Shown here in pieces: positions 25,694 to 33,009 of a DNA stretch of 64,000 nt. A model generated the notes under the pieces. It was not told the DNA's origin and did no database searches. It saw nothing but the letters and a program-made list of their open reading frames with translations. Position 1 is the stretch's first letter, and each line of letters opens with the position of its first letter. The stretch spans positions 1,054,001-1,118,000 of the forward strand of contig CAVWQP010000004.1 of the NCBI GenBank assembly GCA_963757125.1, given 5' to 3'. The stretch comes from CAVVSD01 sp963757125 (lineage in GTDB: Bacteria > Actinomycetota > Thermoleophilia > Solirubrobacterales > Solirubrobacteraceae). Position numbers and translations under genes: made by a program.

Positions 25694-26398
25694 ATGACGA
25701 ACGCTCCGGGCACGCTGCCCGACACGCAGGTCCGCGCGATGTTCGACCGCATCGCCGGCTTCTACGACCTCATGAACTCGGTCATGACGGCCGGCCTGCA
25801 CCATCGCTGGCGCGCCCGGGCGGCGGACCTCGCCGACGTGCGGCCGGGCGACCGGGTGCTCGACGTCGCCACCGGGACGGGCGACCTGGCGATCGAGCTC
25901 GCCAAGCGGATCGCGCCGGGCGGCGAGGTCATCGGGTCGGACTTCTCGGACGGGATGCTGGAGCGCGCGCGCGAGAAGGCCCCGGAGCTGCGGTGGGAGC
26001 ACGGCGATGCGCTCGCGCTGCCCTACGGCGACGGCGAGTTCCGGGCCGCGACGGTCGGCTTCGGCGCGCGGAACTTCGGCGACCTCGAGAAGGGCATCGG
26101 GGAGATGGCGCGGGTCGTGGCGCCCGGCGGCAAGGTCGTCGTCCTCGAGATCACGACGCCGACGAAGCCGCCGCTGTCGACGTTCTTCCGCCTGTGGTTC
26201 GACCGCGTGATCCCGCTCGTCGGCAAGGTCGCCGCCGACTCGCAGGCCTACTCCTACCTCCCGAGCTCCGTGCGTCGGTTCCCCGGTCCGGAGGGACTCG
26301 GGGCGGTGCTCGCCGGCGCCGGGCTGACCGACGTCCGGTGGATCCTCACCGCCGGAGGGATCATCGCCCTCCACGTCGGAACCGTACCCAGCACGTGA
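25694..26398 (+). CDS. menG: Demethylmenaquinone C-methyltransferase
   Basis: 234 residues, also called UbiE. Family signatures: MFDRIAGFYDLMNSVMTAGLHHRWR at the N-terminus, SAM motif I RVLDVATGTGDLAIELA, and GFGARNFGDLEKGIGEMARVVAPGGKVVVLEI. It performs the last methylation of menaquinone using SAM. It starts 4 nt after the bc complex and its stop overlaps the polyprenyl synthase GTG, so quinone synthesis is coupled to the complex that uses it. Confidence 0.95.
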   Translation: MTNAPGTLPDTQVRAMFDRIAGFYDLMNSVMTAGLHHRWRARAADLADVRPGDRVLDVATGTGDLAIELAKRIAPGGEVIGSDFSDGMLERAREKAPELRWEHGDALALPYGDGEFRAATVGFGARNFGDLEKGIGEMARVVAPGGKVVVLEITTPTKPPLSTFFRLWFDRVIPLVGKVAADSQAYSYLPSSVRRFPGPEGLGAVLAGAGLTDVRWILTAGGIIALHVGTVPST

Positions 26399-27379
26399 CC
26401 TCACCCGCCCAGGCCGTCGGCCAGATCGTCGAGGCCGCGGGGCCACGCATCCCGGCGCTGCTCGCGGACGTCGAGGACCGCCTGGCCGAGCTGGCGCGCG
26501 GGCACGGCGAGGTGCTCGCGACCCACGCCGGCGCGACCATCGCCGCCGGCGGCAAGCGGCTGCGGCCGCTCCTCGTGCTGCTCGCGGCCGGGCCGCCCGA
26601 CGACGACGCGCCCGACGTGGTCCGCTGCGCGGTCGCCGTGGAGCTGGTGCACAGCGCGACCCTGGTCCACGACGACGTGCTCGACGCCGCCGACCTGCGC
26701 CGCGGGCGCCCCACCGTGTGGGCGTCGGCCGGGCGCGACATGGCGATCGCGGTCGGGGACCTGCTGTTCTCGCGCGCGTTCGCCGAGCTGGCGCTGACCG
26801 GCTCGCTGGCGTCGGTCCGGTCGCTGTCGCGGGCGAGCTCCGCCCTCGCCGAGGGCGAGCTGCTGCAGCGCGAGGACGCGTGGAACGCCGACGTGAGCGT
26901 CGAGCGCTACCTGCACCGCTGCGAGCTGAAGACGGCGGCGCTCTTCGAGGCGTCGTGCGAGCTCGGCGCCCAGCACGGGGCGCGCGACACGGAGCGCGGC
27001 CTGCGCGCGTTCGGGCGTCGCATCGGCCTGGCCTTCCAGCTCCTCGACGACGTCCTCGACGTCTCGGGGCCGCCGGAGCGCACCGGCAAGCCGCGCGGGA
27101 CCGACCTGCTGGACGGCACGGTGACGCTGCCGCTCATCCTCGCGCGCGAGCGCGACCCGGAGCTGCGCGAGCTCGACGTCCGGGCGATCGACGGCACCGG
27201 AGGCGGCCGCGGAGGTGTGCGACCGCATCGCCGCGACCGGCGCGCTCGAGGAGTCGCGCCGGCGTGCGCTGGAGGTCGTGGCCGAGGCCAAGACCGCGCT
27301 GCCGCACAGCCGCCTGGGCGACGGGCAGCGGACGGCGCTCGAGCTGGTGGCCGACTCGGTGGTCGACCGCTACTCCTGA
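26395..27379 (+). CDS. Trans-isoprenyl (polyprenyl) diphosphate synthase (frameshifted near 27199)
   Basis: About 327 residues after joining two frames. The first aspartate-rich motif is STLVHDDVLDAADLRRGRPT-like (DDxxD at about residue 91) and the second is FQLLDDVLDVSG. GKRLRPLLVLLAA and RCELKTAALFEASCELGA are also family-specific. The frame breaks after DVRAIDGT; the continuation EAAAEVCDRIAATGALEESRRRALEVV resumes one base on and ends DSVVDRYS. An extra G near 27199 (or two missing bases) explains it. It probably makes the menaquinone side chain, given menG directly upstream; the chain length is not readable. Confidence 0.9.
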
Positions 27380-27380
27380 G

Positions 27381-27394
27381 CCCGGCGGGCCGGG
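27381..27394. terminator. Hairpin between convergent genes
   Basis: CCCGG / CCGGG stem with a 4-nt loop, lying exactly between the polyprenyl synthase stop and the stop of the opposite gene. Short, without a T run; it may terminate both. Confidence 0.45.
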
Positions 27395-27395
27395 A

Positions 27396-27818
27396 CTAGA
27401 AGTCCTCGGGCACGATGTGCCCGGCGGTGAGCGCGGAGACGAAGCGCTCGATGTCCTCTTCCATGTTCGCCTGCATGAGGCGCTTCAGGTCGCGGACGAG
27501 GGCCTCGGTGCCACGATCGAGCTCCTCGTCGAAACGCTCGACGACGTCCTGCTCGAAGGTGCCGGTGCCGGCCCATTCACAGTTGGGGCAGCGAAGCGAG
27601 ACATCCCAGTGCGTGGGGCCCGCCTCCTCCCACTCCGTGGGGTACACGAGCTCGGAGTCGCAGTCCGCGCAGACGTGCAGGTCGGTGGCCTGCTCGCTGC
27701 TCAGCGGTGCGAACGAGGCGAGGTGCTGCTCCTCGATGTAGACGACCTCGATCGTCTTGCCTGAGGGCAGGACCACGCGGCGAACGTTGTGGCTTGAATG
27801 CTGGGGAGGTTGGCTCAT
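27396..27818 (-). CDS. Conserved hypothetical zinc-ribbon protein
   Basis: 140 residues. Two CxxC knuckles, CADC (about residue 49) and CPNC (about 78), with about 25 residues between them, form a probable zinc ribbon. An N-terminal VRRVVLPSGKTIEVVYIEE strand pair comes before it, and a C-terminal helical part (FEQDVVERFDEELDRGTEALVRDLKRLMQANMEEDIERFVSAL) follows. There is no enzyme motif. The protein resembles small zinc-binding proteins of actinobacteria without assigned roles. It is divergent from tatA, sharing a 137-bp region with inverted repeats. Confidence 0.75.
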   Translation of the reverse strand: MSQPPQHSSHNVRRVVLPSGKTIEVVYIEEQHLASFAPLSSEQATDLHVCADCDSELVYPTEWEEAGPTHWDVSLRCPNCEWAGTGTFEQDVVERFDEELDRGTEALVRDLKRLMQANMEEDIERFVSALTAGHIVPEDF

Positions 27819-27890
27819 GGCTGCGGGGGGAGGGTGCCTACAGCCATCTCATCGGACGGTGCGCGGAGGAACTTGAACGTCCAGTGACCC

Positions 27891-27929
27891 GAAACCGCCG
27901 TTTCCGCGAAACAGGTCCAAGTAGCCTGT
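27891..27929. promoter_or_regulatory. Inverted-repeat cluster in the zinc-ribbon gene / tatA divergent region
   Basis: GAAAC CGCC GTTTC (27891-27904) overlaps GTTTC CGC GAAAC (27900-27912). It is followed by ACAGG-N9-CCTGT (27911-27929) around TAGCCT (27922-27927), a likely -10 for tatA. The density of short palindromes suggests an operator; no regulator gene is beside it. Confidence 0.4.
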
Positions 27930-27955
27930 TCTCCACCCGACCCTGAGGAGGCAGC

Positions 27956-28213
27956 ATGCCTGGCGGCATCGGCCCACTCGAACTCGTGATCGTGCTCGTC
28001 ATCGTGCTGGTCGTCTTCGGTCCCAAGCGGCTTCCTTCGCTCGGGCGGCAGCTCGGCGCGGGGATGCGCGAGTTCAAGGACTCCGTCACCGGCAAGGACC
28101 GTGATGACGACCATGAGGACGACAACGACGGTCAGGGTCAGATCATGCGGTCGACCGCGACGACCGATCCCGTGGCCGACGAGCGCGCCTCGGAGCCCAA
28201 GACCCGAGCCTGA
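27956..28213 (+). CDS. tatA: Twin-arginine translocase subunit TatA
   Basis: 85 residues with a strong AGGAGG site 4 nt upstream. One N-terminal helix (GPLELVIVLVIVLVVFG) is followed by the hinge FGPKRLPSLGRQLGAGMREFKDSV amphipathic helix and an acidic Asp-rich tail. TatA oligomerises to form the conducting element for folded Tat substrates. It lies 28 nt before tatC. Tat export fits the nearby Rieske protein. Confidence 0.95.
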   Translation: MPGGIGPLELVIVLVIVLVVFGPKRLPSLGRQLGAGMREFKDSVTGKDRDDDHEDDNDGQGQIMRSTATTDPVADERASEPKTRA

Positions 28214-28241
28214 GCCGGCCGGGTAGCCGCAGGAGAGCAGC

Positions 28242-29315
28242 ATGGCCACCGCCCTGCGGCCAGTGGGCCACGAGGAACGGCTGACACTCGTCGGCCATCT
28301 CGAGGAGCTCCGGAAACGCCTGATCATCTGCGTCGCGGCGCTCGCCGTGACGTTCAGCGTCTGCTACTGGCAGAACGATCGGGTCCTGCAGATCCTCAAC
28401 AAGCCGCTGGACACGAAGGAGCAGAACGACAGCTCCAAGTCCGGCGGCGATCCGCTCGAGCAGCAGGCGCGGTTCTCCAAGCTGCAGAAGCAGGCCTACG
28501 AGACGCAGGCGCGGTTCCTCGAGTCGCTCTCGGCCGCCGACCTCGAGCTCACGCCGGGCCAGACCCGTCTGCGCGCCGAGGCGGTGACGGCGGCGCGCGC
28601 GGCCGCAGCCGGCGTGCCGAAGGACACGAACACGAACCCGATCACGCTCGGGGTGACCGAGCCGTTCACGCAGACGATCTCGGTGGCGCTCTACGCGGCG
28701 ATCCTCCTCGCCCTGCCGCTGATCCTCTACCAGCTGTACGCGTTCCTCATACCGGCGTTCACGCCGGGCGAGCGCAAGGTCGCGATACCGATCATGGCGA
28801 TGGTCCCGTTCCTGTTCCTCGCGGGGCTCGCCTTCGGCTACTTCGTCGTGCTCGAACGCGCGATCGCGTTCCTGCAGAACTTCAACGACGACAACTTCGA
28901 CATCCTGGTCCAGGCCAGTACGTACTACAAGTTCGTCATCCTCTTCCTGGGGGCGATCGGGCTCCTGTTCCAGATCCCGGTGGCCGTGCTGGCCGTCACC
29001 CGGCTGGGGATCGTGTCGACGAAGCAGCTGCGCAAGGGCCGCGGCTACGCGATCCTCGGCATCGCGGTGCTCGCCGCCGTGGCGACCCCGACGCCCGATC
29101 CCGTGACCATGACGCTGGCGATGGGCCCGCTCATCCTGCTCTACGAGGCCAGTATCCTGCTGGCCCGTTGGCTCGACCGCGTGAGTCCTCGCGTGTCACG
29201 CTGGGATCTCGACGACGACCTGGACGACGACGTGGAAGAGCTTGACGACGACCCGGAGGAGACCTCGCTCGACGGGAGCGACGACCGCGGCTCGCGTCAC
29301 GACCGAGAGGACTGA
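28242..29315 (+). CDS. tatC: Twin-arginine translocase subunit TatC, with long first periplasmic loop
   Basis: 357 residues against about 250 in E. coli. The N-terminus LVGHLEELRKRLIICV is diagnostic. TM1 ends near residue 43, and the segment LNKPL (53-56) is followed by about 75 extra residues (57-131). These are rich in Gln, Lys and Ala and predicted helical, lying before ITLGVTEPFTQTISVALYAAI, where the standard TatC sequence resumes. The remaining helices match, including LPLILYQLYAFLIPAFTPGER and ATPTPDPVTMTLAMGPLILLYE. The C-terminus is strongly acidic (DLDDDLDDDVEELDDDPEE). TatC binds the twin-arginine signal. Confidence 0.94.
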   Translation: MATALRPVGHEERLTLVGHLEELRKRLIICVAALAVTFSVCYWQNDRVLQILNKPLDTKEQNDSSKSGGDPLEQQARFSKLQKQAYETQARFLESLSAADLELTPGQTRLRAEAVTAARAAAAGVPKDTNTNPITLGVTEPFTQTISVALYAAILLALPLILYQLYAFLIPAFTPGERKVAIPIMAMVPFLFLAGLAFGYFVVLERAIAFLQNFNDDNFDILVQASTYYKFVILFLGAIGLLFQIPVAVLAVTRLGIVSTKQLRKGRGYAILGIAVLAAVATPTPDPVTMTLAMGPLILLYEASILLARWLDRVSPRVSRWDLDDDLDDDVEELDDDPEETSLDGSDDRGSRHDRED

Positions 29316-29323
29316 CCCGCCCC

Positions 29324-30079
29324 ATGCTGTTCGACCTGCGCGGCAAAGGACGCCGCCGCACGGTGCAAGTCATCTACCTGGGCCTCGCCATCCTGATGGG
29401 CGGGGGCCTGGTGCTGTTCGGCATCGGCGGCGCGACGTCTGGTGGTCTCTTCGACGCGATCAACGGCAACGGCGGCAGCGGCAGCGGCTCGAGCGACGCC
29501 ACGGCAGCGATCGAGCGCACCGCGACGACGGCGCAGGCCGCCACGGTCGCCGATCCGAAGGACGCCGAGGCGTGGGCGCGGCTCGTGAAGGCACGGTTCC
29601 AGCTCGCGGGCGCGAACGGGGGCGTCGACGCCAACGGCACCTGGACCGCCGCCGGCAAGAGGCGCCTCGTCCCGGTCGAGCAGGCGTGGGACAGCTACGT
29701 CGCGCTCGAGCCGAACCCGCCCGACGACACCGTCGCCGGCTACATGGTGCAGGCGTTCGCGCCGACGGGCATCGACAAGCCCGACAAGGCGGTCCGCGCG
29801 CTCGAGATGATCATCGACGTGCGCGGCGGCTCCGACGCCGACTCCACCACGCGGTCGAACCTCTACACGCAGCTCGCGGTCTACGCGTACGCCGCGAACC
29901 AGATGCGCAAGGGCGACCTCGCGGCCGACAGGGCCGTGTCGCTGGCGGCGGAGAGCGAGCGCAAGCTCCTGCGTCAGAACCTGGACAACGCCAAGGCGCA
30001 GGCGGTGCAGCAGCAGGCCTCCCAGGCCTCGACGACACCGGTCCCGGCGACGACGAGCACCACGTCGACGACCGGCTAA
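29324..30079 (+). CDS. Membrane-anchored TPR-like protein
   Basis: 251 residues starting 8 nt after tatC. A basic N-terminus (FDLRGKGRRRTVQ) and one helix (VIYLGLAILMGGGLVLFGIGG) anchor it in the membrane. A Gly/Ser linker is followed by an outer helical domain with TPR-like repeats: AEAWARLVKARFQLAGA, VEQAWDSYVALEP, KAVRALEMIIDVRG, NLYTQLAVYAYAANQMRKGDLAADRAVSLA. It ends in a Thr/Ser/Pro tail. Similar proteins follow tatC in related actinobacteria by my recollection; the function is unknown, perhaps scaffolding at the membrane. Confidence 0.75.
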   Translation: MLFDLRGKGRRRTVQVIYLGLAILMGGGLVLFGIGGATSGGLFDAINGNGGSGSGSSDATAAIERTATTAQAATVADPKDAEAWARLVKARFQLAGANGGVDANGTWTAAGKRRLVPVEQAWDSYVALEPNPPDDTVAGYMVQAFAPTGIDKPDKAVRALEMIIDVRGGSDADSTTRSNLYTQLAVYAYAANQMRKGDLAADRAVSLAAESERKLLRQNLDNAKAQAVQQQASQASTTPVPATTSTTSTTG

Positions 30080-30093
30080 TCTGAGCGCTCCCC

Positions 30094-30166
30094 GCCCCTA
30101 TAGCTCAACTGGCAGAGCAGCGGACTCTTAATCCGAAGGTTCTAGGTTCGATTCCTAGTGGGGGCA
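30094..30166 (+). tRNA. tRNA-Lys (CUU)
   Basis: The acceptor GCCCCTA pairs with TGGGGGC, the D arm is GCTC...GAGC, the anticodon loop CTCTTAA gives CUU, and the T arm is CTAGG TTCGATT CCTAG. The discriminator is A, no CCA is encoded, and it lies between the TPR-like gene and the selenoprotein gene. Confidence 0.96.
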
Positions 30167-30175
30167 CTCACGAAG

Positions 30176-30181
30176 TAGGGT
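30176..30181 (+). promoter_or_regulatory. -10 element of the selenoprotein gene, leaderless
   Basis: TAGGGT, 7 nt before the GTG at 30189 and 9 nt after the tRNA-Lys 3' end. No ribosome-binding site, so transcription likely begins at the start codon. Confidence 0.55.
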
Positions 30182-30188
30182 CGGGCGG

Positions 30189-31373
30189 GTGCCCCGCCTG
30201 GACCGCCTCCCGCAGGTCGCCCGCACCTCGCTGGAGACCCGGCCGGTCGAGGTGCACCACGACACGCCGTTCGTCCCTCCGGGCGGTCCGCTGGACACGC
30301 TGCGCCTCGCGCTCGTCACGACGGCCGGGCTCCATCTGCGCGGCGACCGGCCGTTCACGGTCGACGATCCGACGTTCCGCGTGATCCCGGGTACGGCGCG
30401 CCCGGCGGACCTCGTCTCGAGCCACACGAGCATCGGCTTCGACCGCAGCGAGCAGGCGCGCGACCTCAACGTCGTCCTGCCGCTGGACCGGATCGGCGAG
30501 CTCGTCGAGCGCGGCGAGCTCGGCGGCATCGCGCCCCACCACTACGCGCTGCTGGGCGCCCAGAGCGATTCCACCCGCGTGGCGGAGCACAGCGGCGACG
30601 AGCTGGCGCGGCGGCTGCGCGAGGACGGCGCCGACGTCGTCCTCCTCACACCGACCTGACCGCTGTGCACGCACACCGGGGGTGTGCTCCAGCGAGTGCT
30701 CGAGGCGCAGGGACTGACGACGGTGTCGATCAGCCTCGTGCGCGAGCACACCGAGAAGCTGCGCCCGCCGCGCGCGCTGTTCGTGCCCTTCCCGTTCGGC
30801 AGCCCGTTCGGCCGGGCCGGGGATGCCGCGCAGCAGCACCGCGTCCTCCACGCGGCGCTGGCGCTCCTCGACGCGCCCGCCGGCCCCGTGCTGAGCGACC
30901 TGGAGGGCGAGGAGGACCCGGAGGCCGCGCCCGCACCGGTCCAGTCGGGCGCGGTCGACCGCGCTCCCGATGGGGACGTCGCGAACGAGGTCACGGCGAT
31001 GCGCCGCTACCACGAGCGCTGGGTGCAGCGCGAAGGCCGCACGACCGTGGGCGTGACGGGCATCCCGGCGGTGCGCTTCCGTGGGATCGTGCGCTTCCTG
31101 CAGGCCTACGCCGCCGGTGGGGACGCCGACCACCCGCAACGCCCGGACGACGTGTCCGTCGAGGTGTTCGCCCGGTGGTGCGCGGACGACCTCAAGGCGA
31201 TGTACCTCGAGGCGCGCCTCATGATCGCCCCGCCGGACGAGACGCCGCAGGACACCGCGCGGTGGCTGTGGGGCGAGACCGCGCTGGGCTCCCTGTTGCG
31301 CGACGTCGCCGAGCGCATGCGCGCGTCCGGCGATCCGGACCTCAAGCGCATCGCGTTCGGCATCGCGCGCTGA
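30189..31373 (+). CDS. Probable selenoprotein, GrdB/PrdB-like reductase family (in-frame TGA = Sec157)
   Basis: 394 residues if the TGA at 30657-30659 is read as selenocysteine. Before it, RLALVTTAGLHLRGDRPFT, FRVIPGTARPADLVSSHTSIGFD and DLNVVLPLDRIGELVERGELGG match the GrdB/PrdB-like family (selenoprotein B of glycine, betaine and proline reductases). The TGA lies in LLTPT-U-PLC-THTGG, a UxxC redox motif. The same frame stays open for 237 more codons (VLQRVLEAQGLTTVSISLVREHTEKLRPPRALFVPFPFG), which also match. A hairpin follows the TGA at SECIS distance. Sec-machinery genes are not in the window. The alternative is a TGC/TGA error. Function: thiol/selenol reductase, substrate unknown. Confidence 0.85.
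30662..30693 (+). promoter_or_regulatory. Candidate bacterial SECIS element
   Basis: A perfect 7-bp stem GCACACC / GGTGTGC closes a GGG loop (30671-30687). An outer GCT / AGC pairing (30662-30664 with 30691-30693) sits across an internal loop. The apical loop is 19-21 nt after the TGA, inside the 16-37 nt window of bacterial SECIS elements, and its G residues are the kind SelB reads. It lies inside the coding region, as in bacteria. Confidence 0.65.
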
Positions 31374-31386
31374 GGCGCGCCCCCCG

Positions 31387-31392
31387 TACCCT
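31387..31392 (+). promoter_or_regulatory. -10 element of the beta-helix gene
   Basis: TACCCT, 8 nt before the GTG at 31401, without a ribosome-binding site. Confidence 0.5.
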
Positions 31393-31400
31393 CAGGGCAT

Positions 31401-33008
31401 GTGAGCCGCCCCTCGCCCCGCACGGCCATCGGCCTCGCGATCCTCGCCCTGCTGGCGGCGGTCGCCGCCGTTCTGGTCCTCCGCGGCCGGGGGCCCGAGG
31501 CGCCGCCACCCGAGCTGCCGCCGCCCGCCAACCGCATCGTCCCCGACGGGTTCGTCGCCCGGCTCTCGACCGAGGCGCTCGGCCACGCGCCCGACCAGCG
31601 CGCGTGGGAGGCGGCCACCTCGTACTTCCAGGAGCACGGCTGCACGACGGCGACGGTCCAGGAGTACGCGCGCCGGATCTACACCGGCGACGAGTACGCC
31701 GGGCTCGACTACGGGGCGCCGGAGCGGGCGATCACGCTCTACGCCGGGCTGCTCGCGCGCGAGCCCGACAAGCCGGGGGTCGACCACGTCGTGTCGGCGC
31801 TCGGGGGCGCCGGCGCATGGAAGGGCGTCGTCGACTCGATCCTGAGCTCTGCGGAGTTCACGACCCGGATGGCTCCGGCCATCTGCGATCCGGCGTCGCC
31901 CGCCTACGGGGCGGTCGCGCCGACCGCTCCGGTCGACGTGGGGGCCGGCGACCGCGGCTTCACCGGCGACCAGGCGGCGCTGCAGGCCGCGCTCGACGCG
32001 GCGCCGCCCGGCGGGACCGTCAGCCTGGCGCCGCGCGCGGTGGTGCGGATCTCGTCACCGCTCGTGATCCCGCGGGGGGTCACGCTGACGACGACGGGCG
32101 ACCCGTCGGTCACGCACTACGCGAGCATGGGCCGTCTCGTCCGCGGGGGCGCGCCGCCGAACGAGACAGAGTCGTCGGTCGTCGACCTGGGACCGGACGC
32201 GACCCTCAGCCACGTGTGGGTGTCGGGCGGCCGCTCGTGGCTCGGGCAGCCGGTCCGCGCGGCCGTCACCGTCCGGCTCCGGGGTGACGGCGGCACCGTG
32301 GAGTCGTCGAAGATCGCCGACCCGCTCGGCGGCTCAGGGCTGTTCGTGTCGTCCTCGCGCTACGGCGGCGACTGCACGAAGGCGACCGTGCGCGGCAACC
32401 TCATCACCGGCTACAGCAGCGACCATCGCGGGGGCGGCTGGGCCGACGGCATCAGCGTCGCGTGCGCGAGGACGGAGGTGACCGACAACGCGATCGTCGA
32501 CGCCACCGACGTCGGGATCGTGCTCTACCGCGTCGACGGCGGCACGCAGGAGAGCGTCGTGGAGCACAACCGGATCGTCGCCGCAGGTCGCTCGGCGTTC
32601 GCCGCGCTCGCCGCCGACCCGCTCATGCACGGGGACGGCGAGGAGTTCTCCTTCCGGGGCGCGACCGTCCGCGACAACGAGCTGTGGACCGGCTCGCGGA
32701 CGCACTTCGACATCGGCCTCGCGGTCGGCACCCACGCGTGGTTCGGCGACATCTCCGACAAGGGCACCGGCGCGTCGTTCACCGGCAACACGACCGGCTC
32801 GCTCTCGATCCGCACGACGAACGCGTTCGCCGTCGACGGGATGCTCGACACGACCGTCCGCGGCAACACGCTGAAGGCGCTGCCCATGGAGAAGACCGCG
32901 TGCCCGGTCGGCCCCAGCGCCTCGCGGAGCGACGGCTGGGCGTCCGGGACGATCGAGGGGTCTCCGAAGGACCAGTCGCTCGCGGGCTGCATCCCGCAGG
33001 AGCGGTGA
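31401..33008 (+). CDS. Secreted DUF4214 plus parallel beta-helix protein
   Basis: 535 residues. A signal anchor (AIGLAILALLAAVAAVLVL) and a Pro-rich linker are followed by a DUF4214-type helical module (about 48-160): FVARLSTEALGHAPDQRAW, YTGDEYAGLDY, and VVDSILSSAEF. A right-handed beta-helix then runs from about residue 180 to the end, with the opening QAALQAALDAAPPGGTVSLAPRAVVRISSPLVIPRGVTL of pectate-lyase-like proteins and the coil pattern VRGNLITGYSSDHRGGGWADGISVA. There is no readable catalytic site. It is probably a surface polysaccharide-binding or -cleaving protein. The neighbours are glycosyltransferases on the opposite strand. Confidence 0.8.
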   Translation: MSRPSPRTAIGLAILALLAAVAAVLVLRGRGPEAPPPELPPPANRIVPDGFVARLSTEALGHAPDQRAWEAATSYFQEHGCTTATVQEYARRIYTGDEYAGLDYGAPERAITLYAGLLAREPDKPGVDHVVSALGGAGAWKGVVDSILSSAEFTTRMAPAICDPASPAYGAVAPTAPVDVGAGDRGFTGDQAALQAALDAAPPGGTVSLAPRAVVRISSPLVIPRGVTLTTTGDPSVTHYASMGRLVRGGAPPNETESSVVDLGPDATLSHVWVSGGRSWLGQPVRAAVTVRLRGDGGTVESSKIADPLGGSGLFVSSSRYGGDCTKATVRGNLITGYSSDHRGGGWADGISVACARTEVTDNAIVDATDVGIVLYRVDGGTQESVVEHNRIVAAGRSAFAALAADPLMHGDGEEFSFRGATVRDNELWTGSRTHFDIGLAVGTHAWFGDISDKGTGASFTGNTTGSLSIRTTNAFAVDGMLDTTVRGNTLKALPMEKTACPVGPSASRSDGWASGTIEGSPKDQSLAGCIPQER

Positions 33009-33009
33009 C

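Noticed and set aside
30684..31373. A separate 229-residue protein starting after the TGA
   Set aside because: It has no ribosome-binding site or promoter, and its frame and family continue directly from the preceding half; reading through TGA explains both parts better.
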